In this document: positions 31,297 through 39,491 of the stretch, one piece after another
Layout of the letters: every line of letters begins with the position of its first letter
How positions within the stretch are numbered: the first letter of the stretch is position 1
NCBI GenBank assembly: GCA_022776215.1
Contig: JALFIR010000018.1
Location: 1-41,001, forward strand
Length of the DNA stretch: 41,001 nucleotides
Source of the DNA: Colivicinus sp022776215
GTDB taxonomy: Bacteria > Bacillota_I > Bacilli_A > Erysipelotrichales > Erysipelotrichaceae
Reading direction: 5' to 3'
Made by a program: the position numbers and the translations under genes
The notes under the pieces: generated by a model
The model's database searches: none
Seen by the model: the letters and a program-made list of their open reading frames with translations, nothing else
What the model was told of the DNA's origin: nothing

Positions 31297-33097
31297 AGCG
31301 ATGAAAAAAGAGAAGGCCAAGAATTTTAAGGGCAGCATGCTTCATCTTCTTGACTATATTAAGGAATATCATTTAAGAATTGTTTTTGTTTTAATTCTAG
31401 TAGTTTGTTCTACTATTATCTCCGTAGTAGGACCTAAGATTGCTGGTGGCATTACTACTAAAATCTATGAGGGTATTGTTGGTAAGGTAACCGGTGGTAG
31501 TGGTATTGATTTTGATGCCATCTTTAAGATTGTTACAACGATGGCAATATTATATGCATGCAGTGCTTTGATCAATTATGTCTCTAATTTGATCATGGTT
31601 AAGACTAGTGTTGATTTAACTTATCGTCTAAGGGATGATGTTTCTAAGAAGATAAATAGATTACCACTTAAGTTCTTTGATAAGCATAGTCATGGTGAAG
31701 TGTTATCAAGAGTTACTAATGATGTAGATACTATAGCGAATAATTTGAGTAATACAATTACGCAAATGTTGTCTAGTGTAGTTACTGTTATTGGTGTGCT
31801 TTATATGATGTTCTCTATATCATTTAAGCTTACTATTGTAGCCTTATGTGTATTACCTTTAACCGCTTTTTGTGCAACTTTTATTGTTAAGCATTCACAA
31901 AAATATTTCTATAAACAACAATCAGCATTAGGTGAGGCTAATGGTTTGATTGAAGAGATGTATTCGGGTCATTTGGTTGTTAAGGCTTATAACTATGAGG
32001 ATAAGTCAATTAAGGACTTTGATAAGATTAATAAGAATTTAGAGGAGTCTGCTCATAAGTCACAGTTCTATTCAGCTATTATGATGCCAGTTACTGGTTT
32101 CATCGGTAATTTGATTTATGTTGCTGTATGTTTACTTGGTGGTTATGAGGCAATTCAGGGAAGGATTACAGTTGGTGATATTCAAGCTTTGATTCAATAT
32201 GTTAGAAACTTGAATCAACCAGTTTCCCAGGCTTCACAGTTGTTGAGTAATATCCAGTCAATGGCTGCGGCTGCTGAGCGTATTTTTGAGATTTTGGATG
32301 AACAAGAGGAAGAGCCTGATTGTGCAAATCCTGTTAGTATCTATGATGAGAATGGCGATTTAACAATTAAGGGTAATGTTTCTTTTGAGAATGTACGCTT
32401 TGGTTATGATCCTGATAATATCGTTATTAAGAATTTCTCGATGTATGTTAAGCCGGGTCAAAATGTAGCTATTGTTGGGCCTACTGGTGCTGGTAAGACT
32501 ACTCTTGTTAAGTTGTTGATGCGTTTCTATGAATTGAATGGTGGCACTATTTATGTTGATGGCCATGATATTAAGGATTATACAAGAAGTGATTTAAGAT
32601 CTTTGTTTGGTATGGTTTTACAGGATACTTGGTTATATAGTGGTTCTATTAAAGACAATATCAAGTATGGTAAGTTGGATGCGACTGATAAAGAAGTATA
32701 TGCAGCTTGTAAGATGGCTCATGTTCATCATTTCATTAAGACTTTGGATCAGGGATATGATACACAAATATCTGATGAGACTAGTGGCATTTCCCAGGGC
32801 CAGAAGCAGTTGTTGACTATTGCGAGAGCTTTCTTGAAAGATCCTAAGATTTTGATTCTAGATGAGGCTACTTCTAGTGTTGATACGCGTACTGAAGAGT
32901 TGATTCAACAGGCTATGGAGAAACTGATGGAGAATAGAACTTCGTTTGTCATAGCCCATCGTTTGAGTACTATTAAGAATGCTGATATTATTATCGTTCT
33001 TGATAAGGGTGATGTAGTTGAAGTAGGCAATCATCAAGAGTTGTTGGCTAAGAAGGGTTTCTATTACAACTTATATAATTCACAATTTGAGGAATAG
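31283..33097 (+). CDS. ABC exporter half, catalytic partner
   Basis: A 604-residue half-transporter with six membrane helices and an ATPase: Walker A GPTGAGKTT, Walker B ILILDEATSSVD and H-loop IAHRLSTI are complete. Its signature reads SGISQGQKQ, deviating from SGGQ. That is expected for the subunit whose signature faces the degenerate site of the first half. Start is ATG 31283 with AAGGAGG 9 bases upstream; ATG 31301 is also in frame. The pair forms a heterodimeric multidrug- or peptide-type exporter. The stop at 33095-33097 lies in the left arm of what looks like a terminator split by the following IS. Confidence 0.9.
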   Translation: MPAHRAMKKEKAKNFKGSMLHLLDYIKEYHLRIVFVLILVVCSTIISVVGPKIAGGITTKIYEGIVGKVTGGSGIDFDAIFKIVTTMAILYACSALINYVSNLIMVKTSVDLTYRLRDDVSKKINRLPLKFFDKHSHGEVLSRVTNDVDTIANNLSNTITQMLSSVVTVIGVLYMMFSISFKLTIVALCVLPLTAFCATFIVKHSQKYFYKQQSALGEANGLIEEMYSGHLVVKAYNYEDKSIKDFDKINKNLEESAHKSQFYSAIMMPVTGFIGNLIYVAVCLLGGYEAIQGRITVGDIQALIQYVRNLNQPVSQASQLLSNIQSMAAAAERIFEILDEQEEEPDCANPVSIYDENGDLTIKGNVSFENVRFGYDPDNIVIKNFSMYVKPGQNVAIVGPTGAGKTTLVKLLMRFYELNGGTIYVDGHDIKDYTRSDLRSLFGMVLQDTWLYSGSIKDNIKYGKLDATDKEVYAACKMAHVHHFIKTLDQGYDTQISDETSGISQGQKQLLTIARAFLKDPKILILDEATSSVDTRTEELIQQAMEKLMENRTSFVIAHRLSTIKNADIIIVLDKGDVVEVGNHQELLAKKGFYYNLYNSQFEE

Positions 33098-33221
33098 TTA
33101 TAAATTTGCGGCGAAAAACCTATAGGCTTGCCTATAGGATGAAAGCCATATATTTACTGGAATTTAACATATATTAGATATATAATATATGCATAAATAT
33201 AGAAAGGATTTCTTTTATTAA

Positions 33222-33404
33222 ATGGGAAGACCAAAATCAAATAATGTACAAATAAATATCTCTATTCCTACAGAATGGAAAGTAGAACTTGAAAACCTTG
33301 CTCGTATTTATTCAGTAGAAGAAGGAAAAACTATTACATTTCTTGATTTAATGCGTAGAGGTATTAAAGAAAAATATCAATTAGGAGAAAAAGATAATGA
33401 GTGA
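33222..33404 (+). CDS. Ribbon-helix-helix-like small protein within the IS605 element
   Basis: A 60-residue protein starting MGRPKSNN, with a beta-strand-like VQINISIP and two helices (EWKVELENLARIYSVEEG, ITFLDLMRRGIKEKYQ). This is the general shape of a CopG/Arc-type DNA-binding protein. Its last codons overlap the tnpA start by 8 bases, so it is the first gene of the transposon operon. It may repress or organise the transposase promoter. The upstream GAAAGGATTT is a usable ribosome site. Assignment is by shape, not by family recognition. Confidence 0.6.
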   Translation: MGRPKSNNVQINISIPTEWKVELENLARIYSVEEGKTITFLDLMRRGIKEKYQLGEKDNE

Positions 33405-33810
33405 GGAACAATATCATCGTTCTTCACACTGCAAATATCTTATACAGTATCACATCATCTGGTGTCCGAAATTTAGATTTTCGGTATTAAAAGGTGATGT
33501 GGAAGATAGATTAAAACAGATATTACAAAAGATATGTGATGATTATGGATATAAAATCAAAGCACTTGAAGTAATGCCTGACCATATACATATATTCGTA
33601 GATGTCCCACAAATGGTTGCTCCATGCGATGTTGTTAGAATTCTAAAAAGTGTTAGTGCTATCGAGATGTTTAAATCATTTCCTGAACTAAAACAATTTT
33701 ATGCAAGATGTGGAGTTTTGTGGTCAAGAGGATATTTTATATCTACAGTAGGACATATAAGTGAAGCTACAGTAATTAAGTATATTGAAGAACAGAAAAA
33801 TAATGAATAA
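33397..33810 (+). CDS. tnpA: TnpA, HUH (Y1) transposase
   Basis: A 137-residue IS200/IS605-type transposase. The HUH pair is H63-I-H65 (in MPDHIHIF) and the catalytic tyrosine is Y113 (WSRGYFIST). The N-terminal QYHIIWCPKFR block is typical. It cuts and joins single-stranded transposon ends by recognising the subterminal hairpins. It is coupled to the RHH gene upstream and to tnpB downstream (overlap 8 bases). All catalytic residues are intact, so it is probably active. Confidence 0.93.
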   Translation: MSEEQYHRSSHCKYLIQYHIIWCPKFRFSVLKGDVEDRLKQILQKICDDYGYKIKALEVMPDHIHIFVDVPQMVAPCDVVRILKSVSAIEMFKSFPELKQFYARCGVLWSRGYFISTVGHISEATVIKYIEEQKNNE

Positions 33811-35413
33811 TGAAGAATACAAAAGACAATTAAAACAATTTCATAAACTTTCTAATAGACATATCTTAGTTGTAGAAACTGATATGTCTTTTTCTGATGC
33901 ACAAAAAGTTGTAATTCTTTCTGATAAGATCAAAAAAGCAGGCAATGAGCTTGTAGGTCTTATGAGAAAACATTATGACCAACTTATGCGTACTAAAAGG
34001 TATCGTAAATTATTACGCTTATATGGAAGCGCTGAGAATAAATCAATACGCAATAATCTAGCTATCCAACTTAATGATGTGCAAAAACAATATAATGTTA
34101 CTTGGGATTATTGTAGAAAATCCATGATACCTATTGGTAAGAAATATGGTGTAGATGCAATATTTGCGTTAACTAAAGCTGAAGATATATGGCGAGGTAT
34201 TGAAAAATGTTTATATGATAATGGTAATACGATTCATTTTTCAAAATATGAAGATTTGCCTTGTATTAGGGCAAAACAGATAAATCGTGGTATTCCAATG
34301 TCTGTTAAAGATAATAAACTGAAATTTAAACTAGGTAAAACTTTATTTGGTGTAAAAGTAAAAGATAGATTTCAAACTGATGAAGTTAATGCTGTTTTAG
34401 ATTATCTTGTTAAGCCTGAGACAATTGATAATAAAGCTATACAAACATTTTTAAATGAAGCATATTGTATTAGTACATATAGACCATGTTATGCCACTCT
34501 TGTTCCTAAGATGATAAGAGGAAAATATAGAATATATTTACATCTTACTATCGAAGGCAAGGCTAAACCTAAATATGATAGATTTGGTAATCCAAGACAT
34601 AAATTTGGTAAAGGTATTATTGGTGCTGATATAGGAACACAAACAGTTGCCTATACAACTGATAGAGAAGTTGGTTTAAAGAATTTATCAGAGAAAGGTA
34701 ACAGTATACAGGTTTCTGAAAGAAAAGAACGCTTGTATTATCGTGCAATGGATCGAAGTAGAAGGGCAACTAATCCTCAAAATTATAATGAAGATGGAAC
34801 GGTTAAGAAAGGTCATAAGACTTGGAAATATTCAAACCATTATAAAAAACTTAAAGCTAAACATTTTGAATTATGTCGTATCAATGCAGTTAATAGACAA
34901 CTCGCAATAAATGAAGATGCCAATCATTTAAGAAGTTTAGGTGATGTGTTTATTACTGAACCTAAAAACGCTAGTAAACTTATGAAGCGAGCTAAAGAAA
35001 CAACTGTTAATAGTAAGGGTAAATTCAATAAGAAAAAGCGCTTTGGTAAGTCTATAAAAAACAGATGTCCTTCAGGATTTCAAACTACAGTTGAGAAGAA
35101 ATTCAAAACAACTGGTGGTACATATATAGAAGTTTTAAATAATTACAAAGCAAGTCAGTATGACCATACCGCTGATGATTATATTAAGAAGAAATTATCT
35201 GATAGAATGTATACTCTAACTGATGGAACGTTGGTGCAAAGAGACTTATATTCATCATTTCTTCTTTACTGTTACGATTACAAAACAAACAGTATAGATA
35301 AAGATAAATGTATTATGAAATTTAATGAACAATATAACAAAGAAAAAGATTTAATCGATTGGATTAAGACTAACAAGATTAAAGTATTAAACAGTGGAAT
35401 TAAAATAGCTTAA
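33803..35413 (+). CDS. tnpB: TnpB variant lacking the zinc ribbon
   Basis: A 536-residue TnpB-like nuclease. ATG 33803 overlaps the tnpA stop; the frame is open slightly further upstream. The RuvC acidic residues are all present: D276 (GADIGTQ), E386 (FITEPKN) and D481 (VQRDLYS). The four-Cys zinc ribbon usually found between the last two is absent, replaced by a SQYDHTADDYIKKKLSDR segment. It is much longer than common TnpB (about 370-400), mostly through an N-terminal and middle expansion. It is probably an RNA-guided nuclease using the right-end RNA; activity is unproven. Confidence 0.82.
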   Translation: MNNEEYKRQLKQFHKLSNRHILVVETDMSFSDAQKVVILSDKIKKAGNELVGLMRKHYDQLMRTKRYRKLLRLYGSAENKSIRNNLAIQLNDVQKQYNVTWDYCRKSMIPIGKKYGVDAIFALTKAEDIWRGIEKCLYDNGNTIHFSKYEDLPCIRAKQINRGIPMSVKDNKLKFKLGKTLFGVKVKDRFQTDEVNAVLDYLVKPETIDNKAIQTFLNEAYCISTYRPCYATLVPKMIRGKYRIYLHLTIEGKAKPKYDRFGNPRHKFGKGIIGADIGTQTVAYTTDREVGLKNLSEKGNSIQVSERKERLYYRAMDRSRRATNPQNYNEDGTVKKGHKTWKYSNHYKKLKAKHFELCRINAVNRQLAINEDANHLRSLGDVFITEPKNASKLMKRAKETTVNSKGKFNKKKRFGKSIKNRCPSGFQTTVEKKFKTTGGTYIEVLNNYKASQYDHTADDYIKKKLSDRMYTLTDGTLVQRDLYSSFLLYCYDYKTNSIDKDKCIMKFNEQYNKEKDLIDWIKTNKIKVLNSGIKIA

Positions 35414-35605
35414 TAATTAAATATCAGGGAGATTGACTATACTTCCTTACGAAAGTAGAAATTTACCGTTAATGTGGTCACTTGACTGCTTGGTAATAAA
35501 AGTTTTGATTCAAATAGACTTATACTTGTAAATCCAAAGTCTGAAAATGATGTACGATTACAAGCTAAACTTAGTAATCAAAACCCCATAGGTTGCCTGT
35601 GGGAG
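35414..35605 (+). ncRNA. Probable omega RNA region of the IS605 element
   Basis: 192 non-coding bases between the tnpB stop and the right-end hairpin (35584-35602), including short inverted repeats such as ACTTCC-ttac-GAAAGT. In this family the segment gives the TnpB scaffold RNA, whose guide comes from the sequence just past the element (from about 35606). This is an inference from position; the 5' end is not determined. Confidence 0.45.
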
Positions 35606-35656
35606 TAGTCAGATTCCTCTTTTTTATATAATTAAGATAGTGATTGGAGGATAGTG

Positions 35657-36094
35657 ATGTATAGGGAACTCATTGGTGAACTGATCAAAAACAATGATTG
35701 GGCTAAACTACAAGAGCCTTGCACAGAAAAAGATATAAATGTTGCTGAAAAATATGTAGGCTACACATTTCCTGATGAGCTGAAAGCTCTGCTTCGGGAA
35801 ACAAATGGTGATCGGTGGTTTTTGTTGTCGACAAAGGAAATTATTGAAAATGTTAAACTCAACAGAAGTATTATGGCTGAGTACTTTGAACCGGATGAGT
35901 TTTTAGAAAAGGTGGACAGGCATATTTTCTTTGCGACAAATGGATGTGGTGACTACTATTGTTATCGTGTTCTTCCAAATGGAGAAACTGATACTGATGC
36001 AATCTATCTTTGGGAACATGAGTTATTTGAAACTCATGTTGTCGCTGAAAATATGAAAGATTTGATTGTGAAATACTATGGTGGCGAGGTTTAG
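35657..36094 (+). CDS. SMI1/KNR4 (SUKH)-family protein, immunity-like
   Basis: A 145-residue protein. Start is ATG 35657 with GGAGG (35646-35650); GTG 35654 is also open. The SUKH pattern is visible: early helix, then IN-VAEKYVGYTFPDELKALLRETNG, later FATNGCGDYYCYRV. In bacteria these domains are often immunity proteins against secreted nuclease or other polymorphic toxins, or are part of peptidoglycan and stress modules. No toxin gene is adjacent; the left neighbour is the IS605 element. Its codon choice (CTG, CTT, CGG, CCG) differs from the neighbouring native genes, suggesting transfer. Confidence 0.8.
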   Translation: MYRELIGELIKNNDWAKLQEPCTEKDINVAEKYVGYTFPDELKALLRETNGDRWFLLSTKEIIENVKLNRSIMAEYFEPDEFLEKVDRHIFFATNGCGDYYCYRVLPNGETDTDAIYLWEHELFETHVVAENMKDLIVKYYGGEV

Positions 36095-36141
36095 TCCATT
36101 AATAATCTAGTAAAAAAATAAGGAAGGAAAAAGATAAATTT

Positions 36142-37635
36142 ATGAATAAAGAAGAAATGATTAAAAAGTATGAAGACTATAGAGAACGTTTAAATGCTTA
36201 TGAACTGATGATTAATACAGTATGTTTTGATAAGAATACGATTGCGCCTGTAATGGGCAATAAGTATCGTAATCAGATGCTTAATATTATTGTGGGTGAG
36301 TCTTATGTGATTGAGACTGATCCTGAGATTATTAAGCTAGTTGATGAGTTAAATGAAATGGACTTGGGTGAAGACTTAAACAGGGATGTTTTCTTGACTA
36401 AGAAGTCGCTTGAGAATGTTTCTAAGTTTACTAAGGAAGAAGTGATGGAATTTAATAATGCCTTTAGTGAGTCTTTTGATGCTTGGTTAGTAGCTAAAGA
36501 AAAGGGTGATTATAGCTTGTTTGAGAAGCATTTAATTAAGGTTATTGATATTGCGAAGAAGAAGGCTGTTAGAAGAAATCCTGAAGCGTTACCTTATAAT
36601 GTGATGTTGGATGATTATGAAGAGGGTATGACTATTGATAAGTATGAGGAATTCTTCAAGCTTATTAAGGAAGAATTGTTGCCTCTTATTAAGGAAGTGG
36701 ATAGTAAGAAGGATTATATTGATGATTCTTTCTTATATAAGCATTATCCAAAGGATAAACAAGCTTTATTTAATGAGAGATTAAAGGAATTTATTTGTTT
36801 TGATAAGTCATGGGGTTATTTGGGTCAAAGTGAGCATCCTTTTACTAATGGTTTGAGTAAGAATGATGTTCGTATTACTACTAATTATGATGAATATAAT
36901 ATTGCTTCTAATATCTTTAGTGTTATTCATGAAGTGGGTCATGCCCATTATGAACATAATATTTTGGATAAGTATGATGGTACTAATATTAAGAAGTATA
37001 TTTCTAGTGGTATGCATGAATCACAGTCTCGTTTCTTAGAGAATTATATTGGTAGAAGAAAGTCTTTCTGGGTTGGTTTGTATCCTTATTTACAAGAATT
37101 ATTTCCTGAGAATTTGGGGGATGTTGATTTGGATACTTTTATAAAAGCTATTAATGCGTCTAAGTGTTCTTTGATTAGAACTGAGGCTGATGAATTGACT
37201 TATCCTATTCATATTTTAATTAGATATGAGATTGAAAAGGGCTTATGTGATGGAAATATCAGTTGTGATAAGTTGAATGAGACTTGGAATCAAAAGTACA
37301 AGGAGTATTTGGGTGTTGATGTAGAGAATGACAGAGATGGTATTTTACAGGATGTTCATTGGTCTGATGCTTCATTTGGTTATTTTCCTACTTACGCTTT
37401 GGGTAGTGCTTTTGGTGCTCAATTCTTGGCTACTATTGAAAAGGAATTGGATTTAGATAATTTACTAGAAAATGGTAAGTTTGATGAATTGGTTGCTTAT
37501 TTAAGAGATCATATTCAATTTGATGGTGCTTTACATAATTATGAATATATTTTAAATAGAGCTACTAAAGAGGATTTTAATCCTAGATATTATGTTGATT
37601 ATTTAAAGAATAAATATACAAAGTTGTATGAATAA
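36142..37635 (+). CDS. M32-family metallocarboxypeptidase (thermostable carboxypeptidase type)
   Basis: A 497-residue peptidase of the expected length. The zinc motif HEVGH is at 263-267 and the following HES (H292-E293) gives the third ligand region. The downstream blocks SRFLENYIGRR and GYFPTYALGSAFGAQ are typical of family M32. It removes C-terminal residues from peptides in the cytoplasm. The start is ATG 36142 with AAGGAAGG upstream. Its stop overlaps the next gene by 8 bases, making a two-gene unit. Confidence 0.92.
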   Translation: MNKEEMIKKYEDYRERLNAYELMINTVCFDKNTIAPVMGNKYRNQMLNIIVGESYVIETDPEIIKLVDELNEMDLGEDLNRDVFLTKKSLENVSKFTKEEVMEFNNAFSESFDAWLVAKEKGDYSLFEKHLIKVIDIAKKKAVRRNPEALPYNVMLDDYEEGMTIDKYEEFFKLIKEELLPLIKEVDSKKDYIDDSFLYKHYPKDKQALFNERLKEFICFDKSWGYLGQSEHPFTNGLSKNDVRITTNYDEYNIASNIFSVIHEVGHAHYEHNILDKYDGTNIKKYISSGMHESQSRFLENYIGRRKSFWVGLYPYLQELFPENLGDVDLDTFIKAINASKCSLIRTEADELTYPIHILIRYEIEKGLCDGNISCDKLNETWNQKYKEYLGVDVENDRDGILQDVHWSDASFGYFPTYALGSAFGAQFLATIEKELDLDNLLENGKFDELVAYLRDHIQFDGALHNYEYILNRATKEDFNPRYYVDYLKNKYTKLYE

Positions 37636-38713
37636 TATAGTTTCTTATGCAAAGGAAGTTGTTTCAACTTTTGAAGAACTTCCTTTCTCTAATGTAGATA
37701 GTTTGATTCTTTCTTGGCTTGCTTATTTTAGATATCCAAAGATTACTAAAGTAAGTACTTTTAGTGGTGCTAAGCTTAAGGATTTGTATTGCGTAGAATA
37801 TTTTGATGAGATGTTTAGTGATACTTATGATCCTGAAAGTAGTAGAGAGTTGTTTACTTATTTAGCTTGTAGTCCTCGTTTTAGGAATATTGTCCTAAAG
37901 GCTTATACTTGTAAGTCTGATAAGTCTAAGCAGGAGCAGTTTTCAGCTATTACTTTTAAGATAAATGATCATTTTCATTATGTAGCCTATAGGGGTACTG
38001 ATTCTACGATTGTGGGCTGGAAAGAGGATTTTAATATGGCCTTTAGGTATCCTATTAGGGCTCAAGAGGATGCTCATGATTATTTGAAAAAGATTGCCTT
38101 AAGAACAAATGATGATTTGATGGTTGGTGGTCATTCTAAGGGTGGTAACTTGGCTGTTTATGCCTTGGCGAACAGCGATGATTTTATAAAGAGAAGAATA
38201 GTAAAGGCCTATTCACATGATGGTCCAGGTTTCTTAGAGGAAGTACTAAAGAGCGATAGTTTTCAATCTATTAGTAATAAGATTGATAAGACCGTTCCTA
38301 AGTCTTCGATGATTGGCATGTTTCTTCAACAACATGAGAATTATCGTGTAGTGTCTAGTAATAGTTTTAGTGTTTGGCAACATAATCCTTTCTCTTGGAC
38401 TATTAAGGGTAATGAATTTGAATATATCGATGATTTGACTAATGATGCAAAGTATTTTAATCATACTTTAAATGAGTGGGTAGCGAGTTTAACCAATGAG
38501 GAAAGAGAAAGGCTTGTGGATATCTTGTTTAGTTTGATTGACGATGATGTTGATAAGACTGATGAAATTTTTAAGAATTGGCAAACTACTATTCCTAATG
38601 CCTTGAAGGTTATATCTAATACTGATGAACAAACTAAGAATTTTGTGAAGGATATTATAAAGGAGTTCTTTAGTTTGTGTGTGAAGAATTTCCCTGAGTT
38701 GTTTAAGAAATAA
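37628..38713 (+). CDS. DUF2974 (Mbeg1-like) alpha/beta hydrolase
   Basis: A 361-residue protein with a lipase-like nucleophile elbow, G-G-H-S170-K-G-G (GGHSKGGNLAVYA), the preceding strand FHYVAYRGTDSTIVGWKEDFNMAF and a following SHDGPGF segment. This is the Mbeg1-like DUF2974 group of putative lipases or esterases. It starts inside the last codons of the M32 peptidase gene, so the two are coupled. There is no signal peptide, so it probably acts in the cytoplasm. The substrate is unknown. Confidence 0.85.
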   Translation: MNNIVSYAKEVVSTFEELPFSNVDSLILSWLAYFRYPKITKVSTFSGAKLKDLYCVEYFDEMFSDTYDPESSRELFTYLACSPRFRNIVLKAYTCKSDKSKQEQFSAITFKINDHFHYVAYRGTDSTIVGWKEDFNMAFRYPIRAQEDAHDYLKKIALRTNDDLMVGGHSKGGNLAVYALANSDDFIKRRIVKAYSHDGPGFLEEVLKSDSFQSISNKIDKTVPKSSMIGMFLQQHENYRVVSSNSFSVWQHNPFSWTIKGNEFEYIDDLTNDAKYFNHTLNEWVASLTNEERERLVDILFSLIDDDVDKTDEIFKNWQTTIPNALKVISNTDEQTKNFVKDIIKEFFSLCVKNFPELFKK

Positions 38714-38717
38714 TAAG

Positions 38718-38799
38718 TTCGTTGTAAAAAGTGTGATGTACTACAAAAGTTCGTTGTAAAAAGTGTAGTGACATCACATTTTTTCGTTGTAATTTTTGT
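38718..38799. repeat. Three direct repeats TTCGTTGTAAAAAGTGT at 32-33 bp spacing
   Basis: Copies start at 38718, 38750 and 38783; the third ends TAATTTTTGT. Between the first two lies GTGATGTACTACA, whose near reverse complement TGTAGTGACATCAC follows the second. The array begins 5 bases after the DUF2974 stop. Spacing is close to that of the unrelated TTTTGCCCCG array at 16795. Confidence 0.8.
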
Positions 38800-38841
38800 T
38801 GACCATGTGAGTAATAGAAGGAAGAGAATTGGTTGAAAACT

Positions 38842-38875
38842 ATTTTATAGTGACATATAAATGTCACTATAAAAT
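38842..38875. terminator. Long perfect hairpin downstream of DUF2974
   Basis: ATTTTATAGTGACAT (38842-38856), loop ATAA, ATGTCACTATAAAAT (38861-38875): 15 perfect pairs. The T-tract is short, so it may be a terminator or a transposon-linked palindrome. Confidence 0.5.
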
Positions 38876-39054
38876 TTGAGAAAACTTCATATTTATTAAC
38901 AAGAAAAAACTTCTATCACAAAAACGCTGAATAGATAATAAACGACTGCTTAATAAAGACAACTATAATATTTGTTCGTGATAGGGACAGTAAACCTATT
39001 ATTAATAAATATACACGGAGTAGCCAGACGCTATTCTTTTATTTTGAATGAGTT

Positions 39055-39078
39055 TATAATATGTTGTATACAACATAT
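39055..39078 (+). promoter_or_regulatory. -10 box and 20-bp perfect palindromic operator
   Basis: TATAAT (39055-39060) overlaps ATATGTTGTATACAACATAT (39059-39078), a perfect 20-bp palindrome, with the ribosome site AGGAGAG just after it. This is a classic autoregulatory operator for an XRE antitoxin-type protein. Confidence 0.7.
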
Positions 39079-39091
39079 TTAGGAGAGTATT

Positions 39092-39385
39092 ATGATTACT
39101 TACAAAGAATATAATAATAAATGTTTAGAAGATTCTAACTTTAAAAAGGAATATGATGACTTAGAACCTGAATACGACATTATTAATGCGATGATAAAAG
39201 TTAGAAAGGAACGAGGCCTCACTCAGAAACAATTATCTGAATTAACTGGTATTAGCCAAGCTGATATTTCTAGAATTGAAAATGGTACTAGAAATCCTAG
39301 TTTGGAAATGATTAAAAGGTTAGCGACAGGCATGGGTATGCGTTTAAAACTTGAATTTATTCCTGTTTCTAAAGTAGAAGACTAG
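39092..39385 (+). CDS. XRE-family HigA-like antitoxin without a visible toxin
   Basis: A 97-residue protein with a helix-turn-helix at about residues 36-90: MIKVRKERGLTQKQLSEL, TGISQADISRIENG, and PSLEMIKRLATGMGMRLKLEF. This C-terminal layout is typical of HigA antitoxins, which usually follow a HigB RNase gene. No such frame lies upstream within 378 bases or downstream before the DUF4143 gene. It is either an orphan antitoxin or a stand-alone repressor. A perfect palindrome overlaps its promoter. Confidence 0.8.
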   Translation: MITYKEYNNKCLEDSNFKKEYDDLEPEYDIINAMIKVRKERGLTQKQLSELTGISQADISRIENGTRNPSLEMIKRLATGMGMRLKLEFIPVSKVED

Positions 39386-39391
39386 TATTAT

Positions 39392-39432
39392 CACAAAAAT
39401 ACGGAATGAAATGCCACAAAAACACGGAATGA
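39392..39432. repeat. Two direct repeats CACAAAAAyACGGAATGA, 23 bp apart
   Basis: Copies are at 39392-39409 and 39415-39432, identical except T/C. A weaker copy lies at 38917. They are between the HigA-like gene and the DUF4143 ATPase gene. Confidence 0.75.
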
Positions 39433-39491
39433 TTATTGATTTAGATGAAATGAAAAGTTATAATCAAGTTAATCTCAAGGAGGTTTCTTGA

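Larger units (their letters stand above)
33098..35611 (+). mobile_element. Complete IS200/IS605-family element (RHH gene, tnpA, tnpB)
   Basis: The left-end hairpin is CCTATAGG-cttg-CCTATAGG (33119-33138); the right-end hairpin is CCCATAGG-ttg-CCTGTGGG (35584-35602). Between them lie a small ribbon-helix-helix gene, an HUH transposase and a TnpB, each overlapping the next. The ends are related to each other but not to those of the solo-TnpB element at 5818. Exact tips are uncertain within about 15 bases. The element separates an ABC exporter gene from GATTCCTCTTTTTT. Confidence 0.88.
38714..39091. other. 378-base gene-free stretch before the HigA-like gene
   Basis: It contains the 32-33-bp-spaced direct repeats (38718-38799), the 15-bp-arm hairpin (38842-38875) and one degenerate copy of the CACAAAAAcrCGGAATGA motif (CACAAAAACGCTGAATAG, 38917-38934). 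It ends with the -10/operator of the next gene. I found no frame for a toxin (HigB-like or other) here. Confidence 0.6.

Noticed and set aside
31283..33097. Degenerate signature SGISQGQ as evidence of an inactive ABC gene
   Set aside because: In heterodimeric exporters the signature opposite the degenerate Walker B/H-loop is expected to deviate; the partner gene has exactly the matching changes.
38718..38799. Possible CRISPR array (regular direct repeats with unique spacers)
   Set aside because: Only three copies, a 17-base repeat and about 15-base spacers; no cas genes in the window. The same applies to 16795-16877 and 40881-40942.
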